The notes under the pieces were generated by a model, which was given only the letters and a program-made list of their open reading frames with translations, searched no databases and had not been told where the DNA came from. A stretch of DNA of 64,000 bases from Lewinellaceae bacterium (GTDB lineage: Bacteria; Bacteroidota; Bacteroidia; Chitinophagales; Saprospiraceae), in assembly GCA_020636325.1 (NCBI GenBank), contig JACJYC010000002.1, positions 905,501 through 969,500 on the forward strand. Direction: 5' to 3'. How positions within the stretch are numbered: the first letter of the stretch is position 1; each line of letters opens with the position of its first letter. Of the stretch, positions 1-8,868 are shown piece after piece. A program made the position numbers and the translations under genes.

Positions 1-2
1 CT

Positions 3-407
3 TATTTTATGGGCAGGGGCATATTCAATACCATGAACCGCTACGAGTTTGCCAGCGATACCTACGCAAGCCTCATCCTGGAACACCATTTTGACGGATT
101 TTTGCTCAACAAGATCCCGCTGATGCGGAAATTGAAATGGCGCACGGTCGCCAGCTTCAAGGCCGTATACGGAACCCTGACCGACAAGAATCGACAGGCC
201 AACAAACTCAACCTGTTCGATCCGGAACGCCAGGACGGTTACACGGGGTTCAGGGCGCCGGATAAAAAGCCCTTCATGGAGGCCGGCGTCGGGATTGAGA
301 ACATTTTCAAGGTCCTGCGCATCGATGCCATCTGGCGGCTGGATTACCTCGATAATCCGGAAGCGAGCCGGTTCAATATTGTCGGCGGCATGTATTTCTT
401 CTTCTGA
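3..407 (+). CDS. DUF5686-like outer-membrane protein, C-terminal part (5' truncated)
   Basis: The reading frame is open to the left edge, so this is the end of a larger gene; the ATG at 9 is probably internal. The visible 134 residues alternate aromatic and polar residues and end in a run of phenylalanines (YFFF), as outer-membrane beta-barrels do. The phrases EHHFDGF, NKIPLMRKLKWR and GVGIENIFKVLRIDAIWRL are, from memory, typical of the C-terminal barrel of DUF5686/carboxypeptidase-regulatory-like proteins of Bacteroidota. Function of the family is not established; a surface role is inferred. No neighbour to the left is visible, and the next gene is almost 400 bases downstream, so it is probably the last gene of its transcript. 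Confidence 0.82.
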   Translation, partial: YFMGRGIFNTMNRYEFASDTYASLILEHHFDGFLLNKIPLMRKLKWRTVASFKAVYGTLTDKNRQANKLNLFDPERQDGYTGFRAPDKKPFMEAGVGIENIFKVLRIDAIWRLDYLDNPEASRFNIVGGMYFFF

Positions 408-794
408 AAAACTGCCGGAAAAAGGTAGGCGGGATATCTGCTGCATCCTTATTTTCCACCCCTCAGGCAGCGTGTTCCGAATAAGTTCCGTTAATAAGGA
501 ACATTGAAGTATCATCAGGCGGAATCTCAATCCCTGAAATTCGCCTGCGCAGTATGGAAAAATCACTTTAAGCTTAGCCTGGCCATTGGTAAAAGTGCCG
601 GTAGAAACTTTTGGAATCCGGGGGCCTATCCCATTCCCGGAAAGGTGCGGTATGGCTTTGGTTACATTATTTTCTTAAAAAATCAATTTAACAGCATTCT
701 CTGATAACGGTCCGGCATTGGCCCTGCCGAACGGTATCATTGATTTTTTTGTATGAAGCAACTTGATTTTTCACCCACTAATCTATTTCATTGT
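408..794. other. Intergenic stretch ahead of susC
   Basis: This stretch has only short unconvincing reading frames. A weak hairpin (CGGCA/TGCCG, about 715-731) is followed at a distance by a T run near 743-750; this could help end the upstream transcript but is too weak to call. I find no perfect TAnnTTTG element for susC here. Confidence 0.4.
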
Positions 795-3700
795 ATGAAA
801 TTGAAACTCTACTTGCCGCTTTTGGCAGCCTTCACGCTGCTATCTGCGACCTCTTCGACGTTTGCCCAGACGCTTGTCAGGGGCAGCGTCAAATCAGCTA
901 CTGACGGCGAGCCGTTGATCGGCGCCACCGTCCTTGTAAAAGGAACCAGTGAAGGTTCGGTAACCGATGTCGACGGCAATTTTGAAATCCGGTTGAGTGA
1001 TGCCAATGGTACACTCGAAGTCAGCTACACCGGTTTTGCCTCGAAAGATGTCCCTGTTGGGGGTAGAAGCGTACTGGACATTTCTCTGGACCCCAACTCC
1101 ACGTTGTTGGACGAAGTGGTCGTGATCTCGTACGGGCAGGCTACGCGCGCCCAATTCACGGGATCGGCCAGTAAGATCACCTCCGAGCAGATTGCCCGGC
1201 GACCGCTGACCAGCGTCGGTCAGGCGATCGTTGGCGCAGCACCGGGGGTACAGACCAATGCGGGCCTTGGTCAGCCGGGGTCTTCGCCCGATGTACGCAT
1301 CCGCGGGTTCGGTTCGATCTCTTCTTCCAATGACCCGCTTTATGTGGTGGATGGGGTACCGTTTTCGGCCAGCATCGCCAACCTGAACCCGGATGACATC
1401 GAAAACATTACCATCCTCAAGGATGCCGCTTCCACGGCGCTTTACGGTTCGAGGGCTGCCAACGGCGTGGTCATGATCACGACCAAGAAGGGCGCCAGGG
1501 GCAAAACCCAGGTGAACGTAAAATATGCCAGGGGATATTCCGACCGGGCCATACCCGAATACGACCGGGTAAATCCTTTTGAGTATTACCCGCTGATGTG
1601 GGAAGCTTACCGCAACAGCCTTGCCTACCGGGCCAGCAACCCGGTTCCGATTGCTGATGCCAACCAGCAGGCGACGGATGACATCAAAAGCCTGCTCGCG
1701 TACAACCCCTTCAATGTGTCTGATGACGCCATTGTCGGCACCGACGGCCAGTTGAACCCTTCGGCCAGGCTTATCTACAACGAAAACGACCTTGACTGGC
1801 AAGATAAGATTACCCGCCAGGGAGTCCGGAATGAAGTGGCGGTCAGCTTCAACGGCGGTAACGAAACTTCGGATTTCTTCATCTCGCTGTCGTACCTGAA
1901 TGACAAAGCTTTCCTCATCCGTTCGGATTATGACCGTTATACCGCACGCCTGAACTACAACAACCAGGTATTGCCGTGGCTGAAAACCGGCGTAAACATA
2001 GGCGGAACAATCCTGAAGTCCAATCAGGCTTCGGCAACCGGCGGAACGGCATTTGTCAACCCGTTCTTCTTCGGGCGCAATATCGGGCCGATCTATCCGG
2101 TATACGCTTATGATCCCAATAATCCGGGGCAATATCTGCTGGATAGCAACGGAGATCGCCAATACGATTTCGGCAACCTCAGCTCGTTGGGCCTGCCCAA
2201 CCGGCCGGGCGGCGCTTACGGCGGCCGGCATATCGTTGCGGAAACGGAGCTGAACCAGGAATTCTTCCGCAGAAATGTCTGGACGGGGCGCACCTACGGT
2301 GAAATCACCTTCCTCAAAAATTTCAAGTTCACGACCAACGTGAGCATAGATATCACCAACCGCACCGATCAGGATTATGACAACGCGGTGATCGGCGACG
2401 GCGCGCCCGGCGGCCGCGCGCAGAAAACCTTCCAGAATGTAACCTCCTACAACCTGAACCAACTGCTGAACTACAACAAGGAGTTCGGCAAACATAACTT
2501 TGGGCTGCTGCTGGGCCACGAGAATTACAACTACATCGACGATAACCTTTACGGGTTCCGCTCGCAGCAGGTCCTTGACGGCAATATCGAACTGGTCAAC
2601 TTCACCACCACTACCGACCTGACCTCCGAAGAGAACAGATACCGGGTTGAAGGGTACTTCTCCCGGCTGAACTACGATTTCGACAACAAATACTTTGTGT
2701 CGTTCTCTTACAGAAGGGACGGTTCCAGCAAGTTCTTCAAGGATGTTCGCTGGGGTGATTTCTATTCCGCCAGCGCTGCATGGCGCCTCGATCAGGAAGC
2801 TTTTTTACAGAATGTTCCCTGGCTGAATGCCCTCAAATTAAGGGCTTCCTACGGTGAAACCGGCAACGACGGCGGCATCAGCCTTTACGCCTGGCAACCA
2901 CTCTACTCGCTGGGGTATAACAACGCCGCCGAAGCCGGCATCATCCAGTCGAGCCTGGGCAACCCGGCGCTGGAATGGGAGTCGAACAGCAGTTTCGACG
3001 TAGGGCTTGAATTCAGCCTGCTCAAGGACCGGGTATATGGTACGGTTGAATTCTTCCACCGGGTGTCCGACAACCTGATCTTTGACGTGCCCCTGCCGGT
3101 ATCGGCCGGTATCCTGGAACAGACCCAGAATATCGGATCCATGTTCAATCAGGGTTTGGAATTGTCTCTCGGGTTGCAGCCGATCCGGTCTGGATCTTTC
3201 AACTGGAGCATTAACTTCAACCTGACGACCTTCAAAAACGAGATCACCAAATTGCCGCAGGAAGAGATCATCAACGGAACGAAAAAATTGAAAGTCGGCC
3301 ACTCCATCTATGACTATTGGCTCCGCGAGTGGTACGGCGTGGACTCTGACGACGGTTCGGGCCTGTTCCGGGCGGATGCTTATGTAGAGTCTAATACCCG
3401 GATCAACGCTTCCGGCGATACGTTATCGATCAGCCAGAACAACGCCAGGTTCCACTACGCCGGGTCGGCTATACCGGATTTTTACGGCAGCATTACCAAC
3501 ACCTTCAGCTACAAAGGGCTGCAACTTTCCGTTTTGGTGACCTATCAGCAGGGCGGCCTGGTATACGACGGCACCTGGGCGGGCCTGATGAGTGCGGGCA
3601 ATTACGGCGCAGCGTTGCACAAGGACATGCTGGGCCGTTGGCAGAATGCCGGCGACATCACGGATATTCCCCGGATGGACGTGTCTCAGACGGCTGCTTT

Positions 3701-3956
3701 CAATGCCCAATCCGATCGCTGGCTGACGGATGCCTCTTTCCTCAATATCCGGAATATCACGCTGACGTATGATCTGCCGAGGTCGGTTTCCAACAGGCTG
3801 AACCTGCAGAATGTGAACATTTACCTGTCGGGGGAGAATATTCACATGTTCTCCAAACGCAAGGGGATGAACGTTGAGCAATCCTTTACCGGGGTGACTT
3901 CCAACGAATACGTTCCGGCACGCGTACTGACCACAGGTATTAACATCACCCTTTAA
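795..3956 (+). CDS. SusC/RagA-type TonB-dependent outer-membrane transporter
   Basis: This 1053-residue protein is the TonB-linked pore of a SusC/SusD uptake pair that imports oligomeric nutrients across the outer membrane. I start it at the ATG at 795, not at the in-frame ATG at 753, because 795 gives a clean signal peptide (residues 1-25, ending TFAQ). Residues about 28-105 form the carboxypeptidase-regulatory-like domain (DGEPLIGATVLVKGT), followed by a TonB-box-like DEVVV at 106-110, the plug with YVVDGVPF and the ALYGSRAANGVVMITTKKG segment typical of SusC, then a long barrel. The substrate cannot be read from sequence. The susD partner follows after 14 bases. No glycosidase, peptidase or regulator lies next to the pair. 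Confidence 0.95.
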   Translation: MKLKLYLPLLAAFTLLSATSSTFAQTLVRGSVKSATDGEPLIGATVLVKGTSEGSVTDVDGNFEIRLSDANGTLEVSYTGFASKDVPVGGRSVLDISLDPNSTLLDEVVVISYGQATRAQFTGSASKITSEQIARRPLTSVGQAIVGAAPGVQTNAGLGQPGSSPDVRIRGFGSISSSNDPLYVVDGVPFSASIANLNPDDIENITILKDAASTALYGSRAANGVVMITTKKGARGKTQVNVKYARGYSDRAIPEYDRVNPFEYYPLMWEAYRNSLAYRASNPVPIADANQQATDDIKSLLAYNPFNVSDDAIVGTDGQLNPSARLIYNENDLDWQDKITRQGVRNEVAVSFNGGNETSDFFISLSYLNDKAFLIRSDYDRYTARLNYNNQVLPWLKTGVNIGGTILKSNQASATGGTAFVNPFFFGRNIGPIYPVYAYDPNNPGQYLLDSNGDRQYDFGNLSSLGLPNRPGGAYGGRHIVAETELNQEFFRRNVWTGRTYGEITFLKNFKFTTNVSIDITNRTDQDYDNAVIGDGAPGGRAQKTFQNVTSYNLNQLLNYNKEFGKHNFGLLLGHENYNYIDDNLYGFRSQQVLDGNIELVNFTTTTDLTSEENRYRVEGYFSRLNYDFDNKYFVSFSYRRDGSSKFFKDVRWGDFYSASAAWRLDQEAFLQNVPWLNALKLRASYGETGNDGGISLYAWQPLYSLGYNNAAEAGIIQSSLGNPALEWESNSSFDVGLEFSLLKDRVYGTVEFFHRVSDNLIFDVPLPVSAGILEQTQNIGSMFNQGLELSLGLQPIRSGSFNWSINFNLTTFKNEITKLPQEEIINGTKKLKVGHSIYDYWLREWYGVDSDDGSGLFRADAYVESNTRINASGDTLSISQNNARFHYAGSAIPDFYGSITNTFSYKGLQLSVLVTYQQGGLVYDGTWAGLMSAGNYGAALHKDMLGRWQNAGDITDIPRMDVSQTAAFNAQSDRWLTDASFLNIRNITLTYDLPRSVSNRLNLQNVNIYLSGENIHMFSKRKGMNVEQSFTGVTSNEYVPARVLTTGINITL

Positions 3957-3970
3957 ATCGAGATCCAACC

Positions 3971-5449
3971 ATGAAAAAGCTTGTATTATATAAATTCATT
4001 GCATTGATAGCGATCGGTCTTTCCGCGACATCCTGCGGGAATGATTACCTGGATACGGCGCCGACCGATCAGGTAGACGCCGGCGCTGCTTTTTTGACCA
4101 CTGCGAACGCCTACGCCGCGTTGAACGGCATTCACCGGGCTATGTTCGTACGGTACAACAGCCAGGGCGAGTACGGACAAGGCGCTATGATGATCAATAT
4201 GGATATGATGGGAGAGGACCTGGTAATGACCTCTGCAGGTAACGGCTGGTACAACAATACCTACAAATGGCTCGATCACCGGAATGAGAACAGCGCCCTT
4301 TGCCTGTTCGCCTATCAGTTTTACTATCGCCTGATCGGCAACGCCAATCTCATCATTGCCAACATCGGCAACGCGGAAGGACCGCAGGAAGACCGCGATG
4401 CCATCAAAGGGCAGGCCCTCTGTTACCGGGCATGGGCGCATTTCATGCTGGTGCAATTGTACGGCAAACGGTATGATGCGGGCGCCAAACCCAATAATCA
4501 GCTTGGCGTACCCCTGATGCTGACCCCGACCACCGACGGCCAGGCCAGGGCAACGGTTGAGGAAGTCTATACCCAGGTCAATCAGGATCTGGATGACGCC
4601 ATCGCACTGCTGACCACCAGCCGCCGCGCAAAGTCGCATTTCAACAAGGAGGTAGCCCAGGGGATCAAAGCCCGGGTAGCGCTGACACAGCAAAACTGGA
4701 CGGTTGCAGCCCAGATGGCCGTGGAAGCGCGCAAGAATTACAGCCTGATGAGCAACGCCGAATACCTGAGCGGATTTGATGACGTGTCGAACGCCGAATG
4801 GATCTGGGGAACCGACCATATTGACGACCAGACCACTTTCTTTGCGTCTTTTCACGCCTACATCTCCTGCAATTTCAACTCGACCAATATCCGGACCAAT
4901 CCGAAGGCCATCAACAGTACGTTGTATGAAATGATGTCGGCGACGGATGTTCGTCGCGGATGCTGGCTGCCGACTCCGGTTGCCGGTTCCGCTATCGTTC
5001 CGCCGGGCGGTGTGCTGAAGCCATACATGACCCAGAAATTCCTGTCGGCCAGCAGCAGCAACAGCGTAGGTGATGTGCCGCATATGCGGGCAGGGGAAAT
5101 GTACCTGATCGAAGCCGAAGCCAAAGCGCGTATGGGCGATGACCCCGGCGCACAGTCGGCGCTGACTGCGCTGATGAGCAACCGGGACCCCGGCTACGTG
5201 CCGTCCGGCAATGTGGGCCAGGCCCTGATCGACGAGATCCTCATCAACCGGAGGATCGAGCTGTGGGGCGAAGGTTTCCGGTTTACGGACCTGAAACGCC
5301 TGAATCTGCCGCTGAACCGCAACGGCGCCAACCATATTTCTTCCCTTACGCTGACTTATGACGTGCCTGCGGGCGACGTCAGCTGGGAGTTTCTGATCCC
5401 GCGCCGGGAACTGGACTCCAATAAACTGGCGGTCCAGAATCCGTTGTAG
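3971..5449 (+). CDS. SusD/RagB-type nutrient-binding lipoprotein
   Basis: This 492-residue protein is the cell-surface substrate-binding partner of the SusC pore just upstream. The N terminus is a lipoprotein signal with lipobox LSATSC, lipidated on Cys22, followed by NDYLDTAP, a start typical of SusD proteins. Further family marks are the TPR-like helical body (AHFMLVQLYGKRYDAG, KARVALTQQNW), MRAGEMYLIEAEAKAR, and the C-terminal INRRIELWGEGFRFTDLKR and LIPRRELDSN segments. It is almost certainly co-transcribed with susC and followed by a strong terminator. The substrate is unknown. Confidence 0.95.
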   Translation: MKKLVLYKFIALIAIGLSATSCGNDYLDTAPTDQVDAGAAFLTTANAYAALNGIHRAMFVRYNSQGEYGQGAMMINMDMMGEDLVMTSAGNGWYNNTYKWLDHRNENSALCLFAYQFYYRLIGNANLIIANIGNAEGPQEDRDAIKGQALCYRAWAHFMLVQLYGKRYDAGAKPNNQLGVPLMLTPTTDGQARATVEEVYTQVNQDLDDAIALLTTSRRAKSHFNKEVAQGIKARVALTQQNWTVAAQMAVEARKNYSLMSNAEYLSGFDDVSNAEWIWGTDHIDDQTTFFASFHAYISCNFNSTNIRTNPKAINSTLYEMMSATDVRRGCWLPTPVAGSAIVPPGGVLKPYMTQKFLSASSSNSVGDVPHMRAGEMYLIEAEAKARMGDDPGAQSALTALMSNRDPGYVPSGNVGQALIDEILINRRIELWGEGFRFTDLKRLNLPLNRNGANHISSLTLTYDVPAGDVSWEFLIPRRELDSNKLAVQNPL

Positions 5450-5485
5450 GAATTGATTGGATTGTAAATCCAGATAACTGTTAAT

Positions 5486-5526
5486 AAGGGCGCTGTTCCG
5501 GAATGCGGGGCAGCGCCCTTCTTTTC
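5486..5526 (+). terminator. Rho-independent terminator after susD
   Basis: A perfect 10-bp stem (AAGGGCGCTG at 5486-5495 with CAGCGCCCTT at 5511-5520, 15-base loop) is followed by CTTTT. It lies 36 bases after the susD stop and ends the susCD transcript. Confidence 0.85.
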
Positions 5527-5575
5527 AGAAGTAGAAGGAAAAACAGCAAGGACTGTACTTCGCCTTGGATTTTCG

Positions 5576-5583
5576 TAACTTTG
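5576..5583 (+). promoter_or_regulatory. Bacteroidota -7 element TAACTTTG
   Basis: This octamer matches the TAnnTTTG consensus and lies 25 bases ahead of the start of the next gene. No clear -33 TTTG is visible at the usual spacing, so only half the promoter is supported. Confidence 0.5.
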
Positions 5584-5608
5584 ATGATAATTTTTAATCA
5601 TCGCTTTT

Positions 5609-5983
5609 ATGAAAACCGACCTTTCCGAAATCAGGGTTGCCCTCCTATCTGTACTTACCCGACACGTTCCACCACTCAAGATCAGGACGGACAATGACAC
5701 TACCTTCGAGGTAGCCGGAACCAAAGAAGCCATGCAAGGCAAACAAAAGGTCGACGGCTTTTATTTTGCCAGCGTTGTACCCAAACCCAAAGACGTCCGG
5801 TTCTACTTTTTTCCAAACTATACCCATTCGGCGGCTTTCGCGGGGATCTCCGAAGACCTGAAAAAATGCCTGAAGGGCAAAAGTTGTTTCCACATCAAAA
5901 AACTGAGCCCGGAAATGGAGGCGGAAATCGGCGATATGGTTCGAAAAGGAGTGGCGTTGTATCAACAGGACGGACTGATCTGA
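5609..5983 (+). CDS. DUF1801-like small protein
   Basis: This 124-residue cytoplasmic protein has no signal peptide. Its layout (a short N-terminal helix, a beta strand reading VDGFYFASVVPKPKDVRFYFFP, then KCLKGKSCFHIKKL and a C-terminal helix ending near VALYQQDG) resembles the DUF1801/YdhG family, a small alpha/beta fold of unknown function. Family assignment rests on pattern memory and is moderate. It stands alone between the susCD terminator and a degenerate region, with its own -7 promoter element. No catalytic motif can be read. Confidence 0.6.
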   Translation: MKTDLSEIRVALLSVLTRHVPPLKIRTDNDTTFEVAGTKEAMQGKQKVDGFYFASVVPKPKDVRFYFFPNYTHSAAFAGISEDLKKCLKGKSCFHIKKLSPEMEAEIGDMVRKGVALYQQDGLI

Positions 5984-6327
5984 GCAGGATCGGTTGAACC
6001 GCTGAAGGGAGCGTTTATTTATCCGCAACCCTCACATCCGTCCACATCTGCTTCCAGATCTTCCAGCGGCGGTCTGCCTGGCGGCGGTAGATCGTCAGGG
6101 TGTAGCCGGTCTGGTTGCGCGACATTTTCGTTTCTCCTTTTTCATACGACCAGGAAAGAAAAGCACCGACGCAGAAACTGCCCGGAATAGCGATTGATCT
6201 CATTTTGTGTATATTTAATCCCGAAAATAGTTTTTAAAACAGACACCGGAATTTCGCTTGCGTTGCCGGAGTCCTAAAATACCATGAACCCTGTGCTGCC
6301 GGGTGATACCGGAAGCCTTTTGGATCC
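5984..6327. other. Intergenic stretch with only a gene remnant
   Basis: Apart from the possible DUF4440-like remnant on the minus strand, I see no gene in this stretch. No perfect TAnnTTTG is visible ahead of the sigma factor gene at 6328. Confidence 0.4.
6015..6203 (-). pseudogene. Possible decayed remnant of a DUF4440/SnoaL-like protein
   Basis: This 62-codon minus-strand frame has a C-terminal half (GYTLTIYRRQADRRWKIWKQ followed by MWTD) that reads like the last two strands of DUF4440/SnoaL-like ketosteroid-isomerase-fold proteins, which usually end in a W-R-R-x-A-D-G-x-W-K-I pattern. Those proteins are normally about 130-150 residues, so the N-terminal two thirds would be missing. The first 25 codons do not look like the rest of the family. 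It could be a truncated gene or a chance frame. Confidence 0.3.
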
Positions 6328-6909
6328 ATGTCTGTCGAAAACGATCTTTTAGCCAAAATAGCCCAGGGCGATCAGCGGGCCTTCAGGGAATTCTATGACC
6401 GGTTCAGTTCCCGGGTCTACAACACAGCGATCAGCTATCTGCAACATGCAGAGGATGCGGAGGAAATTGTCCAGGATGTCTTTCTGGAAATCCACCGCTC
6501 AGCGGGAACGTTCCGGCTGGAAGCCGGCCCCGGGACCTGGGTCTACCGCATCACCGTCAACAAATCCCTGGATCTCCTCCGGAAAAGGAAAGCCAAAAAA
6601 CGGTTCGGTTTTGTACTGCCCCTGTTCGGAGCGGAAGAAACGGCTTCAAAAGAAACGACCGAGTTCATCCACCCCGGCGTATTGCTGGAAAACAGGGAAG
6701 ACGCGGGCATCCTGTTCCGCGTAATTGACACGCTCCCGGACCAGCAGAAAACGGCCTTTATTCTGAGTTATATCGAGGAGTTGCCGCGTCAGGAAGTTGC
6801 GGACATCATGGAGGTGACGCTGAAGTCGGTGGAAGGGCTGTTGCTGCGTGCGAAAAATAATTTGCGTTCCCGGCTCGATAAATACTATCCCGGCCGGGGG
6901 AAAAAATGA
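6328..6909 (+). CDS. ECF-type RNA polymerase sigma factor
   Basis: This 193-residue protein is a group 4 (ECF) sigma factor. Region 2 lies at about 21-88 (FREFYDRFSSRVYN, DAEEIVQDVFLEI, TWVYRITVNKSLDLLR) and region 4 at about 129-182 (LPDQQKTAFILSYIEELPRQEVADIM, then SVEGLLLRAKNNLR, the recognition helix). The linker between the two is longer than the minimum. It overlaps the next gene by four bases (ATGA), and that gene looks like its membrane-bound antagonist, so the three-gene set probably senses an envelope signal. The target promoters are unknown. Confidence 0.93.
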   Translation: MSVENDLLAKIAQGDQRAFREFYDRFSSRVYNTAISYLQHAEDAEEIVQDVFLEIHRSAGTFRLEAGPGTWVYRITVNKSLDLLRKRKAKKRFGFVLPLFGAEETASKETTEFIHPGVLLENREDAGILFRVIDTLPDQQKTAFILSYIEELPRQEVADIMEVTLKSVEGLLLRAKNNLRSRLDKYYPGRGKK

Positions 6910-7244
6910 AAAACTGCGTCAAAAGAACAATGGATAAGGAAAATTGGAAAGATCGCATTCTGGAGAGCACGCGCGGCATGAAGCGTGCGGAACCGTCGCC
7001 GGACGTCTTTAACCGGCTGATGGACCGCCTGCATGAACCCGTCCGATCGACCGCTGTTGTCAGGGCTCTTCCCAAACTGCAGCTGCGGTTGATTGCCGCC
7101 TGCATGCTTGTCCTGATCGGATTTAACGGCTGGACGGTGTACCGGACACTGAACCGCAACAACAGCCGGATGTCGGCAGATGCCGTATACAGCGATGACG
7201 GCTATGCGGGGTTATTCGACCATTACAACCTCTATGAACAATGA
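6906..7244 (+). CDS. Short single-pass membrane protein, probable anti-sigma factor
   Basis: This 112-residue protein has a charged cytoplasmic N terminus (about 1-57), one membrane helix (about 60-78, LRLIAACMLVLIGFNGWTVY) and a short acidic tail. It starts within the stop of the sigma gene (ATGA overlap) and ends the same way into the next gene, so the three are translationally coupled. Position and topology argue for an anti-sigma factor. It has no HxxxCxxC zinc motif, and its outer part is only about 33 residues. A second possible start is Met9 at 6930. The anti-sigma role is inferred from context. Confidence 0.7.
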   Translation: MKNCVKRTMDKENWKDRILESTRGMKRAEPSPDVFNRLMDRLHEPVRSTAVVRALPKLQLRLIAACMLVLIGFNGWTVYRTLNRNNSRMSADAVYSDDGYAGLFDHYNLYEQ

Positions 7245-7726
7245 GCCAGGTGAATGTTTTAAAAATTCTGGTGGGTATTTTAATCGTGATGAATGCGGGG
7301 CTGATCATCTTTTTTTTCAACGGCCCGGGAAGAAGGATGCCTCCGGGCGGCGGGCCGGAGAATTTTCGGAATATAGTGATCCGGGAACTTCAGTTGGATG
7401 ACCGTCAGCAGGAGGACTACCTGCGGTCAGCCCGGGCGCACAGGGAAGGCATGAACCGGCTTGAACGGGATCAGGCCGAACTGACCCGGGCCTATTTCGA
7501 CGGGCTTAAATCGGGTACCCAATCCGGTGACCATGACAGCCTGCTGGCTAAAATCCAGGCGATCGAAGCCTCAAAGGTGGAACTGACCTATCGCCATTTC
7601 GATGAATTGAAGGCGATTTGCCGGGAAGACCAACTTGGGCATTTTCCCCGGATATTGGACCGGGCGCTGAACCTGATGCTGTTGAAGAGGAGGAAGGCCC
7701 CGCCGCATCCCGGCAGGCCGGGGTAA
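7241..7726 (+). CDS. Spy/CpxP-like periplasmic sensor protein
   Basis: This 161-residue protein has an N-terminal membrane anchor or uncleaved signal (about 7-26), a Gly/Pro-rich spacer (RRMPPGGGPE) and a long helical periplasmic domain with the pattern LDDRQQEDYLRSARAHREGM, then repeated heptad-like acidic and leucine residues. This matches the heavy-metal-sensor/Spy-CpxP family of helical chaperone-like sensors. It overlaps the anti-sigma-like gene by four bases. A role as the outer sensing arm of the sigma/anti-sigma cassette is inferred; no metal-binding cysteine or histidine cluster is evident. Confidence 0.75.
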   Translation: MSQVNVLKILVGILIVMNAGLIIFFFNGPGRRMPPGGGPENFRNIVIRELQLDDRQQEDYLRSARAHREGMNRLERDQAELTRAYFDGLKSGTQSGDHDSLLAKIQAIEASKVELTYRHFDELKAICREDQLGHFPRILDRALNLMLLKRRKAPPHPGRPG

Positions 7727-7829
7727 AAGCCGCAGGAGGATGCCGGCGAGGTAAAAGCATTTTAACCGGCCTGCTGAAGAGTTGAAAAAGGAGTAGTATC
7801 TTGCCGGTTTTGGAACTTATCGGATCGGC

Positions 7830-8828
7830 ATGGATTTTTCTAAATTACCCAAAATAGAATTGCACCTGCACCTCGACTGCTCTTTGAGCTATGAAGTGGT
7901 CAAAAAACTCAACCCGGCGGTCTCCTATTCAGCCTACCGGGAGGCCTTTGTAGCGCCCGCCAAGTGCAGGGATCTGGCCGACTATATCACCCGCGCAGTG
8001 AAAGGGATCGAGCTGATGCAAACGGCGGAAGCCTTGCGACTGGTGACCCTCGACCTGTTCGACCAGCTTCGCACCGACCACGTCATTTATGCCGAGATCC
8101 GGTTTGCCCCTTTGGAACACCTGCAAAAGGGTTTGACGCCCGGGGAAGTGGTCCGGGCCGTGCAGGAGGCCATGGAAGAGGGCATCCGCAATACGGGCGT
8201 CCGGGCAGGTTTGATCCTGTGTACGCTCCGGCATTATACATCGGAAAAGAGTATGGAAACCGTACGGTTGGTCGAACATTTTAAAGGTACGCATGTCGTT
8301 GGTTTCGATATCGCCGCCGACGAAGCGGGCTTCCCCATTGATAACCATATAGCGGCCTTCCGGTACGCACATGAGAACGGGATCCCGTGCACCGCCCACG
8401 CCGGAGAGGCCCGCGGCGCCGACAGCGTCCGGGAAACGCTCGACCATTTTCATCCCAGTCGTATAGGTCATGGCGTCCGGAGCGCAGAAGACCCGGAATT
8501 GATGGCTTTCCTCCGCGAAAAGGATATTCATCTTGAGGTTTGCCCTACCAGTAATATCCAAACCAATGTCTATGACAAAATAACCGATCACACGGCCGAT
8601 CGCCTCTACCGCGCCGGGATCTCCATGAGCATCAATACCGATGCGAGAACCATTTCCGACGTTACCCTGGCGGAAGAATACGCTACCCTTAACCGGGTTT
8701 TCGGATGGGAAAAAGCCCATTTTCTGCGGTGTAACCTGGCGGCGGCGGCTCACAGTTTTGCTCCGGAAGAAGTAAAAGTACAACTGCGCCAAAGGCTGAT
8801 CGCCGGTTTCGGGGCCGATCAAATTTAA
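7830..8828 (+). CDS. Adenosine-deaminase-family enzyme
   Basis: This 332-residue zinc hydrolase belongs to the adenosine/AMP deaminase family (usual length about 330-350), which deaminates purine nucleosides such as adenosine in salvage. The zinc and catalytic set is present: HLH at His12 and His14, TAHAGE with His190 and Glu193, GHG with His214, and NTDA with Asp271. In classical adenosine deaminases the residue after the zinc Asp is a second Asp that contacts the purine; here it is Ala272, a difference seen in some bacterial clades from memory. The substrate could therefore be adenosine or a related aminopurine nucleoside. It appears monocistronic. Confidence 0.88.
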   Translation: MDFSKLPKIELHLHLDCSLSYEVVKKLNPAVSYSAYREAFVAPAKCRDLADYITRAVKGIELMQTAEALRLVTLDLFDQLRTDHVIYAEIRFAPLEHLQKGLTPGEVVRAVQEAMEEGIRNTGVRAGLILCTLRHYTSEKSMETVRLVEHFKGTHVVGFDIAADEAGFPIDNHIAAFRYAHENGIPCTAHAGEARGADSVRETLDHFHPSRIGHGVRSAEDPELMAFLREKDIHLEVCPTSNIQTNVYDKITDHTADRLYRAGISMSINTDARTISDVTLAEEYATLNRVFGWEKAHFLRCNLAAAAHSFAPEEVKVQLRQRLIAGFGADQI

Positions 8829-8868
8829 CCGAAACCGATTGTCTGGTTAATATTTTTCCCTGGTACGG

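Noticed and set aside
504..704. A 66-codon plus-strand frame between the DUF5686 and susC genes
   Set aside because: Its translation shows no domain, signal or coding pattern, and it lies in an otherwise featureless gap.
894..2519. A 541-codon open frame on the minus strand opposite susC
   Set aside because: It is the antisense shadow of a clearly coding, family-matched gene. Its translation lacks any motif and reflects codon bias. The same holds for long antisense frames at 3986-5335, 14224-15717, 26323-27855, 38411-39961 and 57052-58587.
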